Shown: one piece after another, positions 52,564-63,508 of the stretch
Position numbering within the stretch: the first letter of the stretch is position 1
Layout of the letters: the number at the start of each line of letters is the position of its first letter
Source of the DNA: Puffinus mauretanicus
Lineage: Eukaryota > Chordata > Aves > Procellariiformes > Procellariidae
NCBI GenBank assembly: GCA_023333565.1
Contig: JAJKFH010002906.1
Location: 3,922,501-3,986,500 of the forward strand
DNA: 64,000 bases
Direction of reading: 5' to 3'
Position numbers and translations under genes: made by a program
The notes under the pieces: model-generated
What the model saw: the letters and a program-made list of their open reading frames with translations, nothing else
Databases searched by the model: none
Told to the model about the DNA's origin: nothing

Positions 52564-53687
52564 CTAGTTTAAAGCCCTCTCGATGAGCCCTGCTAACTCA
52601 TATGCGAGAATCCTTTTCCCCCTGTGAGACAGCTGAACGCCGTCTGTCCCCAGCAGGCCTGGTGCCGTGTAAACCTCCCCGTGGTCAAAGAAGCCAAAAT
52701 TTCACCGATGGCACCAGCCCCTAAGCCACATGTTGATCCGATGAGTTTTCCTCTTCCCTTCAGTATTCTTCCCTGCCACTGAAGGGATCGAGGAAAACAC
52801 TACCTGTGCTCCCGATCCTTCCACCAGTCACCCCAGCGCCCTGAAGTCCCTTTTGATCCCTTCGGGACTTCTCTCAGCAACCTCCTCACTGCCAGCCTGT
52901 ATAACCAGTAGCGGGTAGTAATCGGAGGTCTGTACCAGACTAGGGAGCTTCCTAGTAATGTCCTTTACCCGGGCCCCAGGGAGGCAGCAGACTCTCTGTG
53001 GGATGGGTCTGGCCGGCAAACTGGGCCCTCCGTCCCCCTCAGAAGGGAATCATCTATCACAATTACCCTCCTTTTTTTCTTAGCGGAGGCAGTCGTAATG
53101 CGTGGGGCTGACTGCCTCGCCTCGGGCAACCCCCTGGATGGGCCTTCATCTGCGTCCTTGTTTGTCTGGCCCTCAAATTCCAGAGCCCCGTATCTGTTCT
53201 GTAAGGGTAACTGGGAAGGTTGAGGTGAGGAAGGCCGGACAGGGATTCGCCTGGCGCCCCGAGCAGGGACCTGTGTCCATTCCCCCCTATCTTCTAGGTC
53301 CCCTCCTTCTGCCTGGTGGCAAAAGGGCAGGGGATCCTCCGCTTCTTGTGGAGCTTCCATGTGCTGCCCTTGCCTCAGGGACCGTAGGGTGCGGCTCCAC
53401 CAATCTATCTCCCTCTCACACTCCCTGATACTCCTTAACCTCTCCACTTCCTCCTTCAGCTCTGCCACCAGGCTGAGCAGATCATCCACCTGGTCACAGC
53501 GCACACAGGTGTCGTCCCTGCTGCCCTCCGGTAAAAGGGACAGGCTCAGGCACTCTCTGCAGCCGGAGACCTGGACAGATGTATGTTTGCGTGGGGGCTC
53601 CATCTGGGTCGCCACATTCCTTCTGGCGATGGCTTTCGGCCGAGTGGATACCATGGCCAGGTCCTCTTCTGGGAGGGCGATGACCAC
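52564..53687 (-). pseudogene. CR1 ORF1: zinc-knuckle, coiled-coil and SGNH-esterase-like protein (disrupted)
   Basis: ORF1 proteins bind the element's RNA. The first third has two CX2C pairs (GCRECL and CVRCDQ), followed by a coiled-coil stretch (VDDLLSLVAELKEEVERLR). The C-terminal half carries an esterase-like block: VIVIDDSLLRGTE (the GDS-like motif), CLPGARVKDITRKLP, YYPLLVIQAGSEEV, and finally YELAGLIERALN before TAG (52566-52564). Damage is one lost base near 52993 that shifts frame after PSHRE, a TGA at 52830-52828 in place of an expected Arg codon (a CpG-decay type change), and a second TGA at 52704-52702. The GDS-type motif reads DDS here. The start ATG at 53687 is a plausible choice because the reading frame and family similarity begin near it. 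Confidence 0.85.
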
Positions 53688-54040
53688 GAGTTGAGCTGGC
53701 CTCTGGAGCCTGGAGGGGGGGCTGCGCCCTGCCTGCTCGCCTTCCCCGCACGCCCTGCCTGTGCCAACTGCCGCGCAAACTGCTGTGCCACGCCCTGTTC
53801 GCCGCGCGCGGGTCGCTCGCGCTCCCTGGGGGCTGCTCTTGTACCTGAGGGGATTTGGCCGCCGTCCCTCCTGTCCCCGCCCGCGTTGCGTCAGGAGCTC
53901 GCTCCTCCGGCTCGGGGGAGCGGGGCTGGGGCACCCTCTCGCTCCCTGCGCTTTTGCCTTCGCGGTTTTTGCCGCGGTTTTGCGGCTTTAGGAAGGGTCC
54001 CCCGGCGCGATCCTCCGCTCCGGAGCCCTTCGCCTCGGTG
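53688..54040 (-). promoter_or_regulatory. CpG-rich 5' UTR / internal promoter region of the CR1
   Basis: This is a sharply GC- and CpG-rich block (for example the CGCGCGCGGGTCGCTCGCG patch near 53800-53820) in otherwise AT-rich DNA. It sits directly upstream of CR1 ORF1, where full-length CR1 copies carry their internal promoter. In isolation it would look like a CpG island. Retention of many CpGs suggests a fairly recent insertion or protection from methylation decay. Confidence 0.65.
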
Positions 54041-54930
54041 GCTAGAGTATCAGTCAGTTTTAGAAACCATCAATGGAAACTTGCCTTGAGATCTTGTTAA
54101 TAATTGTTCAAGACTAATTTAGAGGTGCAAACAGCAATACAAAGGCCATTGACAGCAAGCAGTTATTTGCACAGTAAAATGAGTGTGCACGCTTCTTGCT
54201 TAGACTAAAAATAATTGGTTCATTAACATTAAATGTATTGTTAACCTGACCATATTGTTAAGGTCAAATGTAAAAACAAATAAGTTTTTGGGGTTTATAT
54301 TAGTCGATGAATAGGTATGTGCATGTTCACATTTAGCACTCTTGAATATACAATGTGATTACACATTCTGCAGAAAACAGAAGATTTTAGAGGGTGAACA
54401 GTGACAGCAAAGCCTAGGGACAAGAGAACTGAAAGAATTTTGTTTTCTTTATATTTATATTAGAATTCATTAAAAGTCAAATACCAATATAAAGCTTAAT
54501 AAATCCTGTGAGAAATCTTTTGTCACTGTGTGATTTGGATGATTTGATCCTTTGTGAACTAGAGGTAAAACTATTGAGTTAAAATGTTAGAGAAAACAAT
54601 GTTTATGTTAATAGATATTTAAACAGTATTCTTCTAGCCCTCTTCCATAACTCTCAAATACCACTAAATATTTGCTCTTGTTGAGGAGACACCAAGATGA
54701 TAGTTGGAAAGAGCTTGCTCTAGAGATTCATTTGAGTTACTCTGCTGTGGAATAGACCAGATGGGAGAAATAAAGGAAATCCTTGTCTTCACAGGAGGAA
54801 CTTAGATCAAGTGATTATTTTGGCTAGCCTGTTCCCCAGCACTTGAGGGAGTAGGAGTTCAATTACCTTTAGAAAGAAATTATTGCCCTTCCTTGAGTAA
54901 GTAGCACTGTGACATGTTTTGCACATAACC
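54041..54930. other. AT-rich non-coding stretch
   Basis: No gene or recognisable repeat is seen. About 54115-54280 is non-repetitive and contains SOX-like ACAAAGG and CCATTG motifs, but nothing decisive. Confidence 0.5.
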
Positions 54931-55631
54931 TTCATATGAATGAAACAGAGATGACTTTGCTAAAGGCAGGCTGAATTAGGACTCGTAGACCCAGGAGATT
55001 TCTCCTCTCCATCTGTTCGCTGCTGTTCTCATTTCTAGGTCCAGCCAGAAGCAAGGTGGTACATGTGTCCCAAAGATACAAGCACAATTGGCACATGGCT
55101 GGCCGCACACGCCAACACAGACAGCATGGACTTTTCCAGCACCCACGTAAACACCAGAAGTGGTCACATACACCTGAACACAGACAACCCAGACTTCTTC
55201 CTCCTCTGTGTCTCATCAGGTTTGAAGCTAACCAGTGAAACATGCACCTACCCTCGCTCTCTTGATTCACAAAAACCCCTCAAATACCAGCATAAGCTTT
55301 AAATCTGACATCCATGCCTGGACCCTGGGACCCTTACCCAGCCATCGGCTCAGACCTCGGGTCCTGGCCAGATGCAAGTGACCTCCTACTCATTGGCTAG
55401 TCCAGCTTGACGCTCACTAAGCCACATCACATAGAGAACAGATGGCAAGATCATACAGAAAATAATAAAGAACAGGATTTAAAAGTAAAATAAGTGATCA
55501 GATGCAGGGTTTGGCCAGAGGAGCGTTGATCACTTTTCCTCCTCTCCATCTTTCTGTGCCTGTAGGTATCACACTTTGATCCCTCCTTTTTCCCAACCTT
55601 AGCCCCTTTCCTAAACATCCCAGAATAACTT
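54931..55631. other. Unassigned block, locally CA- and GC-richer
   Basis: Composition differs from the flanks between about 54950 and 55440 (C- and A-rich on the plus strand, with ACACxCxAACACAGACA-like stretches). No CR1 or LTR signature is recognised, and the open frames on both strands have no known domain. It could be an unrecognised LTR or another repeat. Confidence 0.4.
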
Positions 55632-56414
55632 AGAATCATAGAATCATAGAATTATTTAAGTCGGAAAAGACCTTTAAGATCATTGAGTCCAACCGTTAAT
55701 CTAACACTGCCAACTACACCACTACACCATGTCCCTTAGCAGCACATCTACACATCTTTTAAATAGTTCCAGGGATGGTGACTCAACCACTGCCCTAGGC
55801 AGCCTGTTCCAGTCCTTGATAAGCCTTTCAGTGAAGAAATGTTTCTTAATATCAAATCTAAACCTCCCCTGGAGCAACTTGAGGCTGTTTCCTCTTGTCC
55901 GATCATTTGTTACCTGGGAAAAGAGACTGACACCCACCTCGCTACAACCTCCTTTCAGGTAGTTGTAGAGAGTGGTAAGGTCTCCCCTCAGCCTCCTTTT
56001 CTCCAGGCTAAAGAGTCCCAGTTCCCTCAGCCGCTCCTCATAGGACTTGTGCTCCAGACCCTTCACCAGCTTTGTTGCCCTTCTCTGGACACGCTTCAAC
56101 ACCTCAATGTCCTTCTTGTAGTGAGGGACCCAAAACTGAACACAGGATTCGAGGTGCGGCCTCACCAGTGCTGACTACAGGGGTACCATCACTTCCTTAG
56201 TCCTGCTGGCCACACTATTTCTGATACAGGCCAGGATGCCGTTGGTCTTCTTGGCCACCTGGGCACACTGCTGGCTCATGTTCAGCTGGCTCTCAACCAG
56301 CACCCCCAGGTCCTTTTCCTCTGGGCAGCCTTTCCAGCCACTCTTCCCCAAGCCTGTAGCATTGCATGGGGTTGTGTGACCCAAGTGCAGGACCTCGCAC
56401 TTAGCCTTGTTGAA
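55632..56414 (-). mobile_element. 5'-truncated CR1 LINE, about 0.8 kb
   Basis: The plus strand begins with AGAATCATAGAATCATAGAA, the inverted ATTCTATG 3' tail. On the minus strand it encodes the ORF2 C-terminus: FNKAKCEVLHLGH, EEKDLGVLVESQLNMSQQC, then [40 protein letters not shown], and [11 protein letters not shown] before the stop near 55722. One in-frame TAG near 56175 (a Tyr codon in relatives) splits the frame. It lies in the same orientation as the nested CR1 at 51301 and is of the same subfamily. Confidence 0.93.
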
Positions 56415-57329
56415 TCCAAACTTGTTCATTTTCCCACAATTCCCTTAAAACATTCCATAAGTTTTACACAATCCCATAAGCCCCATAAAATACCCCTTTG
56501 TAGGTTTGTTCTTTCCTATGAGACCCATGATAATCCTGTTACCCTTCCTCATATCAGTTACAAAGTTCTAGTTGAGCATCTCAGTAGCCTGTCAATCAGT
56601 GACCTGAAAGTCCTAGTACTCATTATTTTCTCCATTATATCCTGTTCATTAGGGTTTATGTATCTGGGTGGTTAATTCATTACTTTTGGTTTTGCATTTG
56701 GGTGTTTTTGGTTTTTTTTTTTAATGTTGAATAGCTATTATTAGTCACATATCCTCACAAACCAGATGTCCTTACATTCCAGGTGTCCACACATCCTTAT
56801 GTGCCAATATACTTACAGACATCAAGCTTGAGTTTGTTCCTGAGTTTCTAAAAACTATTTCTGCAATTATTAGTAGAAGAACTAGAAGAACTTGAAGAGA
56901 CATTAGGGAATGCATAAAAATACCACCACAATTGGAAATAATTCTCCAGTTACATCAGCATAGACTAACATCACTTGATCTACATTTGAAGAGGACAGGG
57001 CTGCACAAATTGAGTAGCTGGCATGGCTGTCCAAGATATTTACAACAACAGAGAAAGTGTATATATACACTTCACATGTCTTCCAGGGAGGCACAAATGC
57101 AATTGAGCCAAGACAGAGTAAGGAAACCCTTGTCATGGATGAAGGCTAAAAATCTAAAAAAACCTGGCAAACTATGGTGGGCCTGAGGAAACAGGAAGAA
57201 GGATAACCACCTTTTTAATGACCTCTTAAGGAGGTCATCTAGGGATTCATCCAGACACCCAGAGGTTCAATTTGAGGAGGGCTTGGTGAAGCACATCTTC
57301 CGGAGTGATGCCAGGAGAGAAGGTGGCTG
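56415..57329. other. Non-coding stretch with a palindrome
   Basis: No gene is seen. A perfect inverted repeat ATGACCTC-TTAAG-GAGGTCAT lies at 57218-57238. A G/T-rich run is near 56685-56722. Open frames at 56903-57186 on both strands lack motifs. Confidence 0.5.
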
Positions 57330-57550
57330 TGAACTATGCTTCACTATGAGGGTGGTGAGGCACTGGAACAGGTTTCCCAGAGAAGCTGTGGATGCCCCAT
57401 TCCTGGAAGTGTTCAAGGCCAAGTTGGACGGGACTTCGACCAAACTGGTCTCGTGGAAGGTGTTCCTGCCCATGGCAAAGGGGTTGGAGCTAGATGGTCT
57501 TTAAGGTCCCTTCCAACCCAAACCATTCTATGATTTCATGATTCTATGAT
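57330..57550 (+). mobile_element. 5'-truncated CR1 LINE, 3' end
   Basis: Typical CR1 3' blocks are present: ATGAGGGTGGTGAGGCACTGG, CCCAGAGAAGCTGTGGATG, CCTGCCCATGGCAAAGGGGT, GGTCCCTTCCAACCCAAACC, then three ATTCTATG-like units. The ORF2 frame still reads WNRFPREAVDAPFLEVFKAK. The left edge is approximate. Confidence 0.9.
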
Positions 57551-58211
57551 TACCTTCTGGTACTTTGATAGAAAACTGAGTGGGAAGCAATTCTACCTGA
57601 AGTTTTCAGTTTTAGACAACCTGCAGGTAGATTAGTTGAAAGCTGAAAGCCGTGACCAGCCAGTTCTTCTCATAACAACTAGTTTGAAAATTGCTGCACA
57701 AGCTTTTTCATTTAATTTAAGACTTCAGGACTGGCCCTCCTTTGTAGAGACTTCATGATAGGACAAGGTGTCATTGGCTTCTCTGAAATAATCTTTATAT
57801 CAAATTACAAGTGTACTAGGTCACAGTCACTCTGAAATTCTGGTCAGTGTCACAAATGTGTGAAGTTAGATGATGATTGGTGAATTAGTCTCCTCCAAAC
57901 AGTAACTGTCAAAATAACTGATCAGATGTAACATAATGCAAATAAATAATTAATTTATTCATTTCATTAAAAATAATTAAATAGAGTGTCTCATTTTTAT
58001 ATGAGATTTTTTTTTTTGGACAGCTAACTATTGTGCATGCAGTTTTCCTCTTCACCTTTGTTTTAATGAGTAAATTACTTAGAATGAATGTCATACCTCG
58101 GGATGGCCAAGAGACAAAAATTGTGCTTTGTAAAAAAATTCAGATTTCAAAACTTGATCTCTCCCCTCTTTCAAGTGTGAACTCTAGATCTTTTAATTAC
58201 TGTTGTATTTT

Positions 58212-58216
<5 letters not shown>

Positions 58217-58242
<26 letters not shown>
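58217..58242. repeat. A26 homopolymer with a following A9 run
   Basis: 26 consecutive A, then GAG and nine more A. The upstream 180 bases match no gene I recognise and no target duplication is obvious, so a retroposed tail is not supported. Confidence 0.9.
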
Positions 58243-58253
<11 letters not shown>

Positions 58254-60485
58254 AGAGCACCACCCAAGAACACTCCATTACATGGTCATAAATAACACAT
58301 TTAGACAGCAGAACCATAAATAGAAGTCCCAGATCAGAAAAGGACAAACAGAATGGAAGAGATTAATTTATATCTTACATTGCTCACTCTGATGCCCTAA
58401 ATAGTAGATAATTCTGTGTGAGCCTTTCCTTCTCATTCTGTTATGGCTTTATAAAACAAAGGTCTGTGCACTTTTGTTTGTTTTATTACCTCCATTCATG
58501 AAAGTTTTTAAAGGAAAGATATGTTTATAACATCACCTTTGTCTTGAAGCTGTTTATAAGGAGGCCAGAAATTGTTATGAAGGAATACATGGCAGAAATA
58601 AGTGAGAGTGATCTTTCTTGATCTTTCACAGGCTTGCACAAGAAAAATCCATGTACAAAATGCACTGCAAGAAATTTTGGGATCAGCATAGAAATCTTTT
58701 GTCAAGTATTTAATTGTTGCACTTTTTTTATGTTCGATGATAACTCGTCTAAAACATTGATAAAATACTATACTTTGTCCCAGCATAAGAGAGTAGGACT
58801 TCTATGTAATATCTGATGCTGGTACTCTTTTCCCTATTAGTTAGATCCACTAACTGTGGATCTGTATGCCAACGATACCTGGATAAGTTTTCTGCCAGAC
58901 TCTGCTTTTTCGTTTGTGCTTATTACAGTCAATATATTTTTAATTATTTTCTGTATCTTTTCTGAGACACCGAATCACTGTATCTTATTCCAAATGTGCC
59001 TTTCCTAAAATATTTGTGTCTTCCCTGTTTTATACCTCTTTTGGGGAGGGGCATTGGTAGAGCATATAAAGGTGAAGAAATGTTCTGTGAAGGTAAAAAA
59101 GAATTAATCACAACACCATGACCACTCAAAAGCTTGAATAGACTTGAAGGAGGGAAGTGAGATGTGCAGCATCTGTGGATCTTTATACACCTATGCTGTG
59201 TATAAACTGCCTGACAGACTATCAGGCGCTATGTACTGAATGTAAAAACAAGAATATGAAGCAGATGAGACACAAACATTTAAAACTCATGTTTCTAGCT
59301 TTCCAATCTCTTCTGATTATAATCTCTTTGGAAAGGGTAAGATTTATTCCACATTAGTTATTTTAAAAAACCAGGAAAACTGTAGAGTTAGGTTCATGAG
59401 TAAACAACCCCCAGTTATAGATGATGAAATTGTAAAATTAACTTTCATTATTGAGTTCCAGAATTGAATCTTATGAGCCTTCAAAGCCACATGGTGCAGA
59501 AAAGAAGGTAAATTTACATTAATTAATTGTTTTATGAAAACCTGATAAAGAAGCACTCTCTTGAACCACTTAAATTAATGAACCTAAATATAACACGTGC
59601 ATGTATCTGTGTATATAGTTCTGTGTTAGCGGGTATTAATGGCTTCCATCAATCACAAACCTGGTTACAGTTGATATGTGAATTACCTTCACTGAGTCTA
59701 AAGGAAAGAACAGTATAATGTTTCTTTTGTCTAGGAATAGCTAAAACAATAGAAACCAAGGGTAAAAAACAAATTAAAGATAACATCATTGCAACATGTA
59801 ACAACTGAGCATCTTGTCTAAACTAGTTGCTCAGCTTTTTCTATAAATAAGAATATAAAGTACATAGCTCATCCCACCTATCTCAGGTAAGATAGATAAG
59901 AAGAGCTTCATTCTGGAAGTACCTGTTTACCTCTATTGTCTACAAAGCTAGGATTCCCAGCCACAGGTGGGATTCTGCTGCCCTAACTTAGATAGATGTC
60001 TAGAAGCTGTCTAAGTTTAAGACACTTTTATGTATAGTTAGGTCAGTGAAGTCACTGTGAACAAGGAGATTTCAGCAGAGATAACAATGATATAACGAAT
60101 TATCCTTTTAATGAAAATAATCTGACAATGACATACTACTACTATTTTTGTGCCTGTTACTAGGATAATCCAGGAACTAGTAGTCTTTGTCTATTGCATG
60201 AGTCAATAAAATTTTTTGAAACTGGCTTTCCTCCCCTATACTCCTGCTTTCTCCTCATGTCTTCCCACTGAAAACTGAGGAAGGCTCCATCAGAAGAAGA
60301 TATAGTGAAGCAGGGGCTACCAGGTCACCTTGCAGTAAGTTCTACCTCTTCCCCTGTCCTTCAGTCCTGCAGTACAAAGCTCATGGCTTAAGTTTAGATG
60401 GTATCAGGAAATGTTTAGCCAGATCTCAGATTTTGGTTACCTGCTCTAAAAATAGCTACTACAGAGAGGTCTCTACTTTAAAAAA

Positions 60486-60585
60486 TATTTGTGTATATAT
60501 TGTGTGTATATATGTGTATGTGTGTGTGTGTACGTCTGTCATTATCATACACATGCACATGTGTATATATACATATATATGTGTT
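60486..60585. repeat. TG/TA/CA microsatellite cluster
   Basis: Alternating GTGTATATA, (TG)n, ACACATGCACATG and ATATATGTG segments form a long purine-pyrimidine alternating block with local dyad symmetry. Confidence 0.85.
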
Positions 60586-61216
60586 AAAACAATCTTTTAT
60601 TTTCTTTACGGGAAAGCAAAAGCAGTGTGGTAAGTTAAGTGATCAGGGCACTAAAGCAGGATGCTAAATTCCTGACTTTAGAGACTTCTGTCATACTCCT
60701 GACTCCAAGATTAAGTTGTTTACACTGTTTCCCCGCTTCATAGTGCTGTTTATTCTGTTTATTCATAACATAACTCTTCGGGTACCAAGGACTGGATCTT
60801 ACTCTTACTCTAATTTAAGTTTAGAAGTCCAAGTACCTACACCTGTGCCTGTGTTAGTCATTCTGACAGGGAGAAATAAGCATCTCAGAGGTAGATGTTC
60901 ACTTAGCAAACAACTATATCTGGTCATATGACCTTGATTTCAGCTGGTAATTCTTGAGCTTCAATTATTTATCAAAATAGACAAACATGAGTTAACTGCC
61001 ATGTTAGCAAACTGCCCTTCACAGATAGGAGTAAACAGAGTGTGCTGTAATGCACGTTACTCTTCAGATGTTGGAAAAAACCATGCACCAGAGCTAAGAG
61101 GCAACATCAGCAAAAAGTACCCAGTGGTTTATCAATAAACAGGGGTATATTTTGCTACATGAAAGATCATTTGCTGGGATTTCAGAGAGAGTTTGTTAAT
61201 GCTGTATGAATAATAA

Positions 61217-61750
61217 CCTGGTGTCAGGGTTTAATTTGGCAGGCAGCCAAATACCACGCGGCCGCTCACTCGCTCCCCCCGCCCCCCCAGTGGGACGGGG
61301 AGAGAATCAGAAGGATAAGAGTGAGAAAAACTCGTGGGTTGAGATAAAGACAGTTTAATAGAACAGAATAGGGGAAATAATAATAATAATAAATAATGAT
61401 AGAATATATAAAATGAGTGATGCACAATGCAATTGCTCACCACCCGCGCTGACCGATAACCAAGTAGCGATCAGTACTTCCTGGATCACGCCTACCATTC
61501 ATATACTGAGCATAACGTCACATGGTATGGAATACCCCATTAGCCAGCTGGGCTGGCTGTCCTGATTATGTTCCCTCCCATCTTGTGTACCTAGCTCCGT
61601 CAGTAGGCATGGGAGCTGTCCTTGGACTAGGAGGGCACTTAGCAACAACTGAAAACATCAGTGTGTTATCAACATTCTCCTCATACTAAATCCAAAACAC
61701 AGCACTAGGAAGAAATTTAACCCTATCCCAGCCGAAACCAGGACACCTGG
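61217..61750. repeat. 5-bp target-site duplication CCTGG around LTR copy B
   Basis: CCTGG at 61217-61221 directly precedes the LTR, and CCTGG at 61746-61750 directly follows it. A 5-bp duplication fits ERVL-type integration. The span covers both copies and the LTR between them. Confidence 0.8.
61222..61745 (-). mobile_element. Endogenous retrovirus solo LTR, copy B
   Basis: This is a complete 524-bp LTR with TG...CA ends. On the minus strand it starts TGTCCTGGTTTCGGCTGGGA and ends TTAAACCCTGACA. Internal blocks match copy A: ATTCCATACCATGTGACGTT with a CRE-like TGACGTTA, TATATGAA at the TATA position, GGTGGTGAGCAATTGC, TTAAACTGTCTTTATCTCAA, and a G-rich 3' block. It is flanked by CCTGG on both sides. 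No retroviral genes are present, so it is the product of LTR-LTR recombination. Confidence 0.93.
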
Positions 61751-63330
61751 ACATTCATAACCAAATATCAGAGACACAGCTATTCCTAAATCAGTGTTTT
61801 GAAGTAACCAAATGGGGAACAATACCACAATAACTTTGTTCCAGGTATTCTTTCCACCTAATTGATCATTTTCCAGAAAATGCAATGAAATACTGCTCTA
61901 TTAGTCACACTGTCCAGGAGTCAGTCCCATAATGTGTCATTAGACATCTTTCTGTGTTATTCTTCTCTCTTGCATTCATTGAAAGGAATTTTGGTTGGAC
62001 AATGAAATGAATCATGAATTAATGCAGATTTACAGTGGGAGTTATTGACCTTATTTTTCCCTGTACCAGATATGTTGGTATGCTTCTACAAAATCTTATA
62101 CAATCACCTCCTGGTAAAATATTAGTTCCTAACTTTCTTTTTCTGTACAAATTTATGAATTAGATTCTGATTGAAGTGATAGAGCTCCTGTAAGACTGTC
62201 AACATTTACTCTTTATTCTAGGTAAATTAATATTTTCTTGGAGTTTCCTGTATGTTTGCAGATGTCTTCTTTTTCAGAGGGTAATTATTCTATGTAAAAA
62301 TGCATGAGATGTATCAATAGTTGTGACCTCTCTGTCATTGGCCCTTGCTGATAAATTTCTTGAAGGAACTCTGTCAACGGGTTGGGACTGAGGGAAGCTA
62401 AACTTTGTGGAAGGAAATCTATCACACAGTGAACTGTGCTTAGAGCTTGCTTATTACAAGACATGAAAAATAAATGGTTTTAGTGTGAAGCATATTTTTT
62501 CACCCAGAGAATGACTTGGGGCATAATGGACTGCATTCAGGAATCTTCAGTTATTTTAGTCAATGTTTTATGTATTTGCTTTCATTTTCTGCCAAAATAT
62601 AGTCCTATTTTTTCAGGCATTTACTTTTATTTTTAGTCAGAAAATAACATTTAGAAATGCAGTGTATTTCACACCTTCTAGCTTAAGTCCTAGAACTTGT
62701 ATTGCATCTTTGTCCACAACAGAAAGTAAGTTTTAAACTTCCAAGAAACCCACCTGATATATTGGCAAAGCATCCCATCGTAGTTCAGTGTAATATGCAT
62801 AGGACTCAGACTCAGAGGATTCAGTGATTGAAACAGTAACAGAATGGGATTATTACTTACAAAGAGTAAAAGTAATGGATAAGTACTGGAATCGAACTTC
62901 TTTGTCTCTGCATAGTCCAAAATGTATTGCAGAGGAGAATAAAAGCGACACAATAGTCTTATTAGCACCCAAAAAATCCTGCAAAATAAATTAAATAGTA
63001 TCCATGGGAAAACACAGTAGAGTGGTATATTGCTTCTATCTAATCAGATCACTAAAGTGCGTTCATACTGGCACTGAAGACACAAAACAAAGATTAAAAT
63101 ATAAGATAGTTTTTCCATAGAGCAATTAAGTACATCAAGAATTACTGGATACTGGGAAACTGAAACACAAACAATTTCAGATCAGAATCTTTACTGGGGG
63201 AAAAGGAACAAAAATAAAAGGTAGTAAAACATTCTACAGTTATTCAGAACAGTAATTTTAGTCGTTCAGTTTCAAACACCTTTTGCCATTTATTAGAAAT
63301 TCATTAATAATTCAATACAATTTTTACCGG
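61751..63330. other. AT-rich non-coding stretch
   Basis: No gene or recognisable repeat is seen between LTR copy B and the small CR1. Confidence 0.5.
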
Positions 63331-63508
63331 GGCCTATAATGATAGGACAAGAGGTAACGGTTTTAAACTGAAAGAGGGTAGATTTAGATTAGATGTAAGG
63401 AAGAAATTCTTTACTATGAGGGTGCCCAGAGAAGTTGTGGGTGACCCATCCCTGGAAGTGTTAAAGGTCCCTTGCAACCCAAACTATTCTATGATTCTAT
63501 GATTCTAC
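63331..63508 (+). mobile_element. 5'-truncated CR1 LINE 3' end with two internal deletions
   Basis: Same 3' region as the copy at 32428: GATAGGACAAGAGGTAACGG, AAGGAAGAAATTCTTTAC, GCCCAGAGAAGTTGTGGGTG, GGTCCCTTGCAACCCAAAC, and ATTCTATG repeats. Compared with that copy it lacks about 20 bases after ATGAGGGTG and roughly 85-90 bases around the AAGGTC at about 63466. Confidence 0.92.

Larger units (their letters stand above)
49813..54040 (-). mobile_element. Near-full-length CR1 LINE, interrupted and 3'-truncated
   Basis: On the minus strand it has a GC- and CpG-rich 5' UTR (54040-53688), ORF1 (53687-52564), a 65-bp spacer, and ORF2 (52498 onward) with endonuclease and reverse transcriptase. A younger CR1 sits inside ORF2 at 51301-51645. 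Without it, about 3.9 kb of the element remain, against about 4.5 kb for a complete CR1 (family knowledge). The 3' end is missing: ORF2 breaks off in VPLYLALVR and runs into LTR sequence at 49812. The 5' boundary near 54040 is where the GC-rich sequence gives way to AT-rich flank. It is well preserved compared with the other LINE remnants here. Confidence 0.93.
57551..61216. other. Gene-free stretch with simple repeats
   Basis: No gene or clear transposon is seen. It holds an A26 run (58217-58242) followed by a second A run, and a TG/TA microsatellite (60486-60585). Open frames are short. Confidence 0.5.

Noticed and set aside
53700..54040. Host CpG-island promoter
   Set aside because: The block is continuous with CR1 ORF1 and in the position of the CR1 5' UTR. 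No host exon follows on either strand.
58030..58242. Processed pseudogene ending in A26
   Set aside because: The body matches no gene I recognise and no target duplication is evident. Retroposed genes are rare in birds because CR1 does not readily mobilise poly(A) mRNAs.
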